From the NCBI GenBank assembly GCA_964592635.1, contig CAZQFZ010000042.1:1-20423 (forward strand): 20,423 bases of DNA, written 5' to 3'. The notes under the pieces are model-generated. The model ran no database searches. It was given only the letters and a program-made list of their open reading frames with translations, and was not told the DNA's origin. Positions 14,138-20,423 of this stretch are shown piece by piece. This stretch comes from VMCP01 sp964592635. Its GTDB lineage: Bacteria; Bacteroidota; Bacteroidia; NS11-12g; UBA955. The first letter of the stretch is position 1; every line of letters begins with the position of its first letter. A program made the position numbers and the translations under genes.

Positions 14138-14170
14138 TTGAATAACAACGGAATAAAGGTTGTAAGTTTG
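14138..14170 (+). promoter_or_regulatory. Internal promoter candidate before atpE
   Basis: TTG at 14138-14140 and TAAGTTTG at 14163-14170 match the Bacteroidota elements with 22 bases between them, slightly long. It lies in the 161-base gap between atpB and atpE, the largest gap in the ATP synthase cluster, and would give a long A-rich leader of about 120 bases. It would boost c-subunit mRNA relative to atpB. Confidence 0.45.
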
Positions 14171-14294
14171 CAGTAAAATTAAGAAATTAGGTCAAAGAGT
14201 AAAGATTAATCAAAAATTCAAGTTTTAAAAATCGAATGATTGTTAAAACGCAATTAAAATAGAACATAAAAACCAAAATCAAAAACATAAAATC

Positions 14295-14555
14295 ATGAGT
14301 TTAATGAACACGCTTCTTCAAGCAACGGATTTAGCCGCTGCTTACAGCAAAATGGGTGCCGCTATCGGCGCAGGATTGGCAGCTATCGGTGCCGGTATGG
14401 GTATTGGTAGAATCGGTGGTAGCGCCATGGAATCAATTGCACGTCAACCAGAATCAGCTGGTGATATCCGTGCGAATATGATTGTGGCTGCAGCTCTTAT
14501 CGAAGGTGCTGTATTCTTCGCGATTGTTGTTTGTTTGTTGATTCTTTTCTTGTAA
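14295..14555 (+). CDS. atpE: F1Fo ATP synthase subunit c
   Basis: The ring-forming proteolipid of Fo: two helices joined by a polar loop, 86 residues. The first helix has the glycine/alanine packing run GAAIGAGLAAIGAGMGIG, the loop reads ARQPE (residues 49-53), and the second helix carries the ion-binding carboxylate E70 in AALIEGAVFFAIVV. The residues around E70 (Gly-Ala after it, no Ser/Thr or Tyr ligands, and no Gln in helix 1) do not match the Na+-binding signature, so proton coupling is inferred. It is the only gene in the cluster flanked by both a promoter-like gap and a hairpin. Confidence 0.97.
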   Translation: MSLMNTLLQATDLAAAYSKMGAAIGAGLAAIGAGMGIGRIGGSAMESIARQPESAGDIRANMIVAAALIEGAVFFAIVVCLLILFL

Positions 14556-14563
14556 AAAAAATC

Positions 14564-14597
14564 CGGGGACTGTGAATAACGGTCCCCGTTAATTTTT
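14564..14597 (+). terminator. Intercistronic hairpin with T-run after atpE
   Basis: CGGGGAC (14564-14570) pairs with GTCCCCG (14582-14588). The stem can extend by TGT/ACG, with one wobble pair, to about 10 bp around a 5-base loop. TTAATTTTT follows. It looks like a terminator but lies inside the cluster, only about 8 bases before the atpF start, so it probably acts as a partial terminator or as a 3'-end stabiliser for atpE mRNA. Confidence 0.75.
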
Positions 14598-14604
14598 GAA
14601 AAAA

Positions 14605-15108
14605 ATGCAATTAGTTACACCTGCTATAGGATTGGTATTTTGGATGTTGGTGACGTTTGTCATCGTACTTACCATATTGAAGAAATTTGCGTGGAAGCCC
14701 ATTTTGTCTTCCATCAAAGAGCGTGAAGAAACAATTTCAAATGCTTTGAATCAAGCGGAACAAGCTAAAAACGAAATGGCACGCTTGCACGGGGAGAATG
14801 AGCAATTGTTGGCTCAAGCTCGCTCTGAGCGCGATGCTATGATGAAAGAAGCTCGTGAGATGAAGGAAAAAATTGTTGGCGACGCTAAAGCTACGGCTGA
14901 AGAAGAAGCTAAAAAATTGATTGCGCGTGCAAACGATGAAATCAATAAGCAAAAACTTGCAGCTATGGATGAGTTGAAAAAAGAAATTGCTCATTTTTCA
15001 GTTCAAATTGCTGAGAAGTTGGTTGCTGAGAAATTGGAAAGCAACGAAGCTCAACAAAAGTTAATCGCAACATATTTGTCGGACTTAAATAATAAAGCTC
15101 AAGCTTAA
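14605..15108 (+). CDS. atpF: F1Fo ATP synthase subunit b
   Basis: The peripheral stalk subunit: one N-terminal membrane helix (about 6-26, AIGLVFWMLVTFVIVLTIL) followed by KKFAWKPILSSIKEREETI, the classic b-subunit start, and a long charged coiled coil to the end. It has 167 residues from the ATG at 14605; a TTG at 14596 would add three residues but lies almost in the preceding hairpin's T-run. It follows subunit c and leads into atpH with 3 bases between. Confidence 0.96.
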   Translation: MQLVTPAIGLVFWMLVTFVIVLTILKKFAWKPILSSIKEREETISNALNQAEQAKNEMARLHGENEQLLAQARSERDAMMKEAREMKEKIVGDAKATAEEEAKKLIARANDEINKQKLAAMDELKKEIAHFSVQIAEKLVAEKLESNEAQQKLIATYLSDLNNKAQA

Positions 15109-15111
15109 ATT

Positions 15112-15651
15112 ATGTCTGAACAAAGAGTTGCTTCACGTTACGCCAAAGCGCTTTTTGATAAAGCGGTAGAGGATAACGCATTAGAAGCGGTTAAAAACGA
15201 CATGCTTCACCTGATGGAGTTGTCTCGTGAAAGTCGCGATTTTGTATTGTTTTTGGAAAGTCCATTGTACAAAATGGCTATCAAAAAAGCAGCCATCGAG
15301 AAATTAACTGCGTCGTATCATTCATTGAGCAAAGGATTGTTTAGTTTAATGATAGATAAATTCAGAGAGGCATATATTTCATCGGTTGGAAATTTGTTCA
15401 TTCAGATGTACAATAAAAAATTCCAGATCATGGAAGTATTTGTTACTTCTGCGGTGGAATTGTCGAAAGACACACTTAGTAACATTGAAAAGTATGTTGT
15501 TGAGCATACCCAGGCGAAGAGTGTGGTATTGCATACCGCAATCAACAGCCGTGTTATTGGAGGATTAACCATTGAATTCGATGGCAAAATTTACGATAAC
15601 ACAGTATTAAATCATTTAAATAAAATCAAAAAAGAACTTCAAATCGCATAA
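15112..15651 (+). CDS. atpH: F1Fo ATP synthase subunit delta
   Basis: The delta (OSCP-type) subunit links the peripheral stalk to the top of the F1 hexamer. It has 179 residues, normal length. The N-terminal helical domain begins RVASRYAKALFDKAVE, diagnostic of the family. The C-terminal part contains KFQIMEVFVTSAVELSKD and the closing RVIGGLTIEFDGKIYDN segment, which matches the conserved 'iiGGxxixxgdxxxD' end. It is tightly packed between atpF (3 bases) and atpA (5 bases). Confidence 0.96.
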   Translation: MSEQRVASRYAKALFDKAVEDNALEAVKNDMLHLMELSRESRDFVLFLESPLYKMAIKKAAIEKLTASYHSLSKGLFSLMIDKFREAYISSVGNLFIQMYNKKFQIMEVFVTSAVELSKDTLSNIEKYVVEHTQAKSVVLHTAINSRVIGGLTIEFDGKIYDNTVLNHLNKIKKELQIA

Positions 15652-15656
15652 AAATT

Positions 15657-17237
15657 ATGTCACAAATCAGGCCAGACGAAGTATCCAGCATTTTGAAAGA
15701 CCAAATTTCGGGTTTTAGTAATGCTGCGAGTTTAGAAGAGGTAGGTACTGTACTTCAAGTTGGAGACGGTATCGCTCGTATTTACGGACTTTTCGGAGTT
15801 CAAAGTGGAGAGCTCGTTGAGTTCGAAAATGGTGTACGCGCCGTAGTACTTAACCTTGAAGAAGATAACGTGGGTGCGGTATTGATGGGAAGTAGCTCTG
15901 AAATCAAAGAAGGTGATAAAGTAAAACGCACGAATAAAATTGCCAGCATCAATGTAGGTCATGGCATGTTGGGTCGTGTGGTAAATGCTTTAGGCGAGCC
16001 TATCGATGGAAAAGGTCCTATTTCAGGTGAAGTTTACGAAATGCCATTGGAGCGTAAAGCACCTGGTGTATTGTTTCGTGAGCCTGTAACTGAACCATTA
16101 CAAACAGGTATTAAAGCAATAGACGCGATGATTCCAATCGGAAGAGGTCAGCGTGAGTTGATTATTGGTGATCGTCAAACTGGTAAAACTGCCATTGCGT
16201 TAGACACCATCATTAACCAAAAAGAGTTCTACGAACAAGGAAAACCAGTATTTTGTATATATGTAGCTTGTGGGCAAAAAGAGTCCACAGTGAAGCAAGT
16301 AGTAAAATCGTTGGAAGAAAACGGTGCTATGGCATACACAGTAGTTGTATCTGCTCCGGCTTCTGCACCAGCTCCTTTACAATTCTTTGCTCCAATGTCG
16401 GGATGTGCAATCGGTGAATATTTCCGCGATTTAGGTTTACCAGCATTGGTTGTTTATGATGATTTATCCAAACAAGCGGTAGCATATCGCGAAGTTTCAT
16501 TGTTGCTACGTCGTCCTCCAGGACGTGAAGCTTATCCTGGTGATGTATTCTATTTGCACAGCCGTATTTTGGAAAGAGCATGTAAATTGAATTCAAACGA
16601 TGAAATTACATCTAAAATGAATGATTTACCAACTTCATTACAAGGTAAAGTAAAAGGTGGTGGATCGTTAACTGCGTTACCTATCATTGAAACTCAAGCA
16701 GGTGACGTGTCAGCATACATTCCAACCAATGTAATTTCAATTACCGATGGTCAGATTTTCTTGGAATCTAACTTGTTCAACTCCGGTGTTCGTCCAGCAA
16801 TTAACGTGGGTATCTCCGTGAGTCGTGTGGGTGGTAATGCTCAAATCAAGTCCATGAAAAAGGTTGCGGGTACATTGAAATTAGATCAGGCTCAATACAG
16901 AGAATTAGAAGCATTTGCTAAATTTGGTTCGGATTTGGATGCTGCTACAAAGAGTGTATTAGACAAAGGATCTCGTAACGTAGAATTGTTGAAGCAAGCT
17001 CAGTTTTCTCCTCAAACAGTAGAAAATCAAATTGCGATGATCTACTTGGGAACTAAAAACTTGTTGCGTTCAATCCCAGTAAACAAAGTACGTGAGTTTG
17101 AAGTTGCCTTTGTTGATTACATGAATGCTAAACATAAAGACGTTCTGAATCAATTGAAAGCCGGTAAGATTGATGATTCAATTACATCGGTTTTGGAATC
17201 TGTTGGAGCTGAAATTGCTAAGAATTACGCCGCTTAA
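15657..17237 (+). CDS. atpA: F1Fo ATP synthase subunit alpha
   Basis: The regulatory nucleotide-binding subunit of the F1 hexamer, 526 residues. The N-terminal beta-barrel includes GDGIARIYGLFGVQSGE; the P-loop is GDRQTGKT (171-178); and VVYDDLSKQAVAYREVSLLL precedes RRPPGREAYPGDVFYLHSR, a near-invariant alpha-subunit segment. The NVGISVSRVGG stretch supplies the arginine that completes the catalytic site on beta. The C-terminal helical domain is complete. The catalytic partner beta (atpD) is not in this window. Confidence 0.98.
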   Translation: MSQIRPDEVSSILKDQISGFSNAASLEEVGTVLQVGDGIARIYGLFGVQSGELVEFENGVRAVVLNLEEDNVGAVLMGSSSEIKEGDKVKRTNKIASINVGHGMLGRVVNALGEPIDGKGPISGEVYEMPLERKAPGVLFREPVTEPLQTGIKAIDAMIPIGRGQRELIIGDRQTGKTAIALDTIINQKEFYEQGKPVFCIYVACGQKESTVKQVVKSLEENGAMAYTVVVSAPASAPAPLQFFAPMSGCAIGEYFRDLGLPALVVYDDLSKQAVAYREVSLLLRRPPGREAYPGDVFYLHSRILERACKLNSNDEITSKMNDLPTSLQGKVKGGGSLTALPIIETQAGDVSAYIPTNVISITDGQIFLESNLFNSGVRPAINVGISVSRVGGNAQIKSMKKVAGTLKLDQAQYRELEAFAKFGSDLDAATKSVLDKGSRNVELLKQAQFSPQTVENQIAMIYLGTKNLLRSIPVNKVREFEVAFVDYMNAKHKDVLNQLKAGKIDDSITSVLESVGAEIAKNYAA

Positions 17238-17245
17238 AGAAAACC

Positions 17246-18121
17246 ATGTCTAATCAAAAGGAAATCCGGGCTCGAATTTCATCGACCATTAGTACTCAGC
17301 AGATCACCAAAGCAATGAAATTGGTGAGTGCTACAAAATTACGTAAAGCTACTGAAGCTATCGTGCGCATGCGCCCGTATGCGATGAAATTACAGGGTAT
17401 TATGTCAAATTTGCAAGATAGTGCTGATGACGAGCGTTTAGCGGTTTACTTTAATTCCAGAGATTTGAAAAAGGTAGCTCTTGTAGTTATCACATCAGAT
17501 CGTGGTTTGTGCGGAGCATTTAACTCAAATGTAGTAAAAAGAACCCGCGCTCTTTTAGAAAATGATTATCGTTCTTTGGTTCAATCTGGAAACGTAGAAA
17601 TCATTTGTATTGGTAAAAAAGGCGCAGAAACCTTGAAACGTTTAGGTTACAATGTCAATACTTCCTTCCAAGGTTTATTGTTGGATTTGAATGCACAAAA
17701 GGCATTTGATTTCGCTGAAACATTAATTCAACGTTTCAAATCGAATGAAATTGATAAAGTAGAAGTAATTTACAATCAATTCAAAAATGCTGCAACTCAA
17801 ATCCTAACAAACGACACTCTTTTACCCATTGAAGGTTCAAATCAAGAAGAATCTCTAAATCATGATTTTTTATTCGAACCGAGTAAGGTAGAAATCTTGG
17901 AAGATTTGATTCCTCGCAGTTTAAAAACCCAATTGTACCGTTCTATTTTGGATTCTTTGGCATCTGAACATGGAGCAAGAATGGTGGCAATGGATAAAGC
18001 AACGGAAAACGCAGGTGAATTATTAAGCGCATTGAAATTAGCTTATAACCAAGCTCGTCAGGCTGCAATTACTCGCGAAATCTCTGAAATCGTTGGCGGT
18101 GTTGCCGCTTTAGAAGGGTAA
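17246..18121 (+). CDS. atpG: F1Fo ATP synthase subunit gamma
   Basis: The rotor shaft of F1, 291 residues. The N-terminal helix MSNQKEIRARISSTISTQQI continues into TKAMKLVSATKLRKA, and the C-terminal helix includes EHGARMVAMDKATENAGELL and ends ITREISEIVGGVAALEG; these antiparallel helices form the shaft. The middle Rossmann-like domain has VVITSDRGLCGAFNSNV, typical for gamma. It is the last gene of this cluster, followed by a strong terminator. atpD and atpC do not follow, so the F1 genes are split. Confidence 0.97.
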   Translation: MSNQKEIRARISSTISTQQITKAMKLVSATKLRKATEAIVRMRPYAMKLQGIMSNLQDSADDERLAVYFNSRDLKKVALVVITSDRGLCGAFNSNVVKRTRALLENDYRSLVQSGNVEIICIGKKGAETLKRLGYNVNTSFQGLLLDLNAQKAFDFAETLIQRFKSNEIDKVEVIYNQFKNAATQILTNDTLLPIEGSNQEESLNHDFLFEPSKVEILEDLIPRSLKTQLYRSILDSLASEHGARMVAMDKATENAGELLSALKLAYNQARQAAITREISEIVGGVAALEG

Positions 18122-18141
18122 TTGGTTACTAAAAATAGTAT

Positions 18142-18170
18142 AAAAAAGAGGTCCTTATGACCTCTTTTTT
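18142..18170. terminator. Bidirectional terminator between atpG and rel
   Basis: AAAAAAGAGGTC (18142-18153), a 5-base loop CTTAT, and GACCTCTTTTTT (18159-18170) form a 12-bp stem flanked by A's on the left and T's on the right. It lies 20 bases after the atpG stop and 8 bases from the end of the convergent rel gene, so it can end both transcripts. Confidence 0.92.
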
Positions 18171-18177
18171 TTTGCTT

Positions 18178-20412
18178 TTATTCCACTGTTTCATCAATAC
18201 GTGAAACCTCGATATATTTGTGTGTAGATTTGATCTTATGAACCAATAAGTCCAAATCCTGTGATGTATTTACCATCACTTCAATAATTCCTCCGAAAGT
18301 ACCATCGTCGTTAGCACGAATGTTGATACTTTTCATGTTTACTTCCATGTCTTTCGAAATAATATCAGCAATTTTACTAACGATTCCAACATCATCGATA
18401 CCTCTAACCGCTAATTTAACGTCGAATGCATTATTGTATTGCGTTTGCCAACTTGCAGGTATAATCCTATAGCCGTATTGACTCATTAATTTGGAAGCAT
18501 TAGGACAAGTGGTTCGATGGATTTTTACTCCATCTCCAACTGTTACAAAGCCAAAAATGGACTCACCTGGCAGTGGATTACAGCATTTTGCCAATGAATA
18601 TGGGAGTTCGTAGTCCTCTCCAAATACAATTTGTCCAACCGATTTCTTTTTTTCTTTGATCTCATTTTCTTTTGATTCAATAATACTGGTTTTTTTGGCA
18701 ATTATTTCTAACAATAAATCTTTACTAATTCGTATTTTACCATGAGCAACTGCGTTAAAAAATTCATTAGGCGAAGTGTAGTGGTAGTATTTAGTGATTA
18801 ATTTTATGGCGTTATCTGTAAAATCTATTCCATGTTTTTGAAACAATCTAGCCATTAAATTTCGCCCTTCGCCAGATAATTTGGTTTTTTCATCCCTTAG
18901 ATACTCTCTAATTTTTGATTTTGCTCTCGCAGTTTTTACCATATCAAGCCAATTTTCAGTGGCTCGAGGTTTTTGGGTTGTGAGAACTTCAACAATATCT
19001 CCGTTTTTTAACGTGTAACTTATGGGAACCAATTTACCATTTACTTTAGCACCAATAGTTTTAAGTCCAACTTCGGTATGTATATTAAAACCAAAATCCA
19101 ATGCTACAGAACCCATGGGAAGTGCTTTGACATCGCCCTTGGGTGTAAATACATAAATATCTTCTCCTAGAAGTGTACTTTTGAACTCATTTACCAAGTC
19201 TAAAGCCGATAAATCATTGTTTTCGAGTGTTTCTTTAACTGAATTTAACCAATTGTCGAAAGCATCGTCTTGTTGGGAATTTTTACTTTGTTTGTCATTG
19301 GGATTTTCTGCTTTGTACCGCCAATGTGCTGCCAAACCCCTTTCAGCAATGTCATCCATTCTCTTTGACCTGATTTGAACCTCCACCCATCTGCCTTTTG
19401 GTCCTAAAACCGTAGTATGCAATGCTGAATATCCATTGTTTTTAGGGCGACTTAACCAGTCGCGCAATCTTCCTTCGTGGGTACGGTATTGATCGGTCAC
19501 TATGCTATACACACGCCAGCAATCAATTTTTTCGCGGTGGAGTGGTGCATTGACAATTACCCGGATTGCGAAAGCATCATATACTTCTTCAAAGGGTATT
19601 CCTTGTTTCAACATCTTTCGATGTATGGAGTAGATACTTTTAGGACGGCCTTTAATTTCAAAAATATCTACGCCAGAATTTTCCAATTCTGTTTTAAGAG
19701 GTTCAATAAATTCACGAATATAGCGTTGTCTAGACTGCTTTGACTCTGCAATTTTGGCTGAAATATCTCTATATATTTGTGGTTCTGTAAATTTAAGTGA
19801 TAAATCTTCCATTTCTGTTTTAATAGCATTTAAACCCAATCTATGTGCCAAGGGAGCATAGATATAAAGGGTTTCAGAAGCAATTTTCAACTTAGTTTTA
19901 TCAGGAACTGAACCCAAAGTTCGCATATTGTGTAAGCGATCACAGAGTTTGATAAGAATTACGCGTAAATCTTCCCCCAAAGTGAGAAGCATTTTTTTAA
20001 AATTCTCTGCCTGAAGACTGGAGTCTTTATCTACGGTTTCGAAAACGACAGAAATTTTGGTTAAACCATTGATAATTTCGGCCACTTTCGACCCAAATTT
20101 ACGTTCAATATCTTCGAGTGTAATATCGGTATCCTCCACAACATCGTGTAGAAGTGCGCTTATCACCGAGGTTGAACCTAACCCCAATTCCCCAGCGGCA
20201 ATTTGGGCAACCGCTAAAGGGTGAAAAATATAGGGTTCACCGCTTTTTCGAAAGGTTCCTTCATGAGCCCGGGCGGCAAAATCAAATGCCTCCCGGACTT
20301 TTTTTATTTTGTCTTTGGGAACTTTATCACCCAAAGTTCGGAGTAACTGTCGGTAACGATTCAGCAGTTCGTGCCGATAGGCTTCGTAAACTTCACCATC
20401 GAGCAATGCCAT
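18178..20412 (-). CDS. rel: Bifunctional (p)ppGpp synthetase/hydrolase, Rel/SpoT type
   Basis: A long RelA/SpoT homologue of 744 residues that makes and degrades the alarmone (p)ppGpp in the stringent response; cytoplasmic and ribosome-associated. The HD hydrolase domain is intact: FRKSGEPYIFHP (R55, H64), LLHDVVEDT (H89, D90, E93, D94) and CDRLHNMR (D158). The synthetase domain has RPKSIYSIHRKM (256-267), VYDAFAIRVIV (D279), GRLRDWLSRPKNNGYSALHT and VEVQIRS (E344). The charge motif RLRD is the basic RxKD-like form of bifunctional enzymes, not the EFDD of monofunctional RelA. TGS (about 419-480), helical, CC/zinc-like (KCCNPLPGE and TTCPN) and C-terminal ACT (about 665-740) regions follow. 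The ATG is preceded in frame by TAA (20416-20418), so the gene is complete. Confidence 0.96.
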   Translation of the reverse strand: MALLDGEVYEAYRHELLNRYRQLLRTLGDKVPKDKIKKVREAFDFAARAHEGTFRKSGEPYIFHPLAVAQIAAGELGLGSTSVISALLHDVVEDTDITLEDIERKFGSKVAEIINGLTKISVVFETVDKDSSLQAENFKKMLLTLGEDLRVILIKLCDRLHNMRTLGSVPDKTKLKIASETLYIYAPLAHRLGLNAIKTEMEDLSLKFTEPQIYRDISAKIAESKQSRQRYIREFIEPLKTELENSGVDIFEIKGRPKSIYSIHRKMLKQGIPFEEVYDAFAIRVIVNAPLHREKIDCWRVYSIVTDQYRTHEGRLRDWLSRPKNNGYSALHTTVLGPKGRWVEVQIRSKRMDDIAERGLAAHWRYKAENPNDKQSKNSQQDDAFDNWLNSVKETLENNDLSALDLVNEFKSTLLGEDIYVFTPKGDVKALPMGSVALDFGFNIHTEVGLKTIGAKVNGKLVPISYTLKNGDIVEVLTTQKPRATENWLDMVKTARAKSKIREYLRDEKTKLSGEGRNLMARLFQKHGIDFTDNAIKLITKYYHYTSPNEFFNAVAHGKIRISKDLLLEIIAKKTSIIESKENEIKEKKKSVGQIVFGEDYELPYSLAKCCNPLPGESIFGFVTVGDGVKIHRTTCPNASKLMSQYGYRIIPASWQTQYNNAFDVKLAVRGIDDVGIVSKIADIISKDMEVNMKSINIRANDDGTFGGIIEVMVNTSQDLDLLVHKIKSTHKYIEVSRIDETVE

Positions 20413-20423
20413 ATATTACTTGT

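Noticed and set aside
14134..14294. Small RNA or missing small gene between atpB and atpE
   Set aside because: The stretch is A-rich with no sustained reading frame or stable hairpin. A promoter and long leader for atpE explain it better.

Overview
The window comes from an AT-rich Bacteroidota chromosome, most likely a member of the class Flavobacteriia or a close relative. The case for this is an SprE/PorW type IX secretion lipoprotein beside bactofilin and an F-ATPase cluster, an 'alternate' bacterial GlmU next to a type B L31 gene, a flavobacterial-type SpeA, several -7 elements of the Bacteroidota form TAnnTTTG, and AT-rich start regions without clear Shine-Dalgarno sites. Almost everything looks like vertically inherited core genome. 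I see no transposase, integrase, phage gene, CRISPR array, tRNA or rRNA.

Layout. (1) 1-993: the 3' part of a sodium:solute symporter, a strong terminator, and a degenerate 46-bp tandem repeat. (2) 994-4511: arginine decarboxylase (minus strand) divergent from malate dehydrogenase, followed by a DMT/EamA permease with a probable TTG start. (3) 4513-8405: type B ribosomal protein L31 with a good promoter and terminator, then an alternate GlmU that converges with and overlaps a class A penicillin-binding protein. The GlmU product, UDP-GlcNAc, feeds the peptidoglycan pathway that the PBP completes. (4) 8438-12177: SprE/PorW on the minus strand, divergent from a short membrane-anchored protein. 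That protein matches only the N-terminal half of the M23 peptidase I would expect here. A 44-bp tandem repeat follows its stop codon, and then a bactofilin gene. (5) 12191-18170: F1Fo ATP synthase genes in the order atpZ - DUF6168-like - atpB - atpE - atpF - atpH - atpA - atpG. A probable internal promoter lies before atpE and a hairpin after it, which fits the need for excess c subunit. atpD and atpC are absent and must lie elsewhere. (6) 18178-20412: a complete bifunctional Rel/SpoT (p)ppGpp enzyme, convergent with atpG across a shared bidirectional terminator.

No gene-free stretch exceeds 300 bases. The longest is 11545-11808, which holds the 44-bp repeat and the bactofilin promoter region. 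I did not find a wholly new system. The points most worth a second look are the apparently beheaded M23 gene with its adjoining repeat, the two intergenic ~45-bp repeats, the histidine-rich exported extension of ATP synthase subunit a, and the regulatory bracket around atpE.
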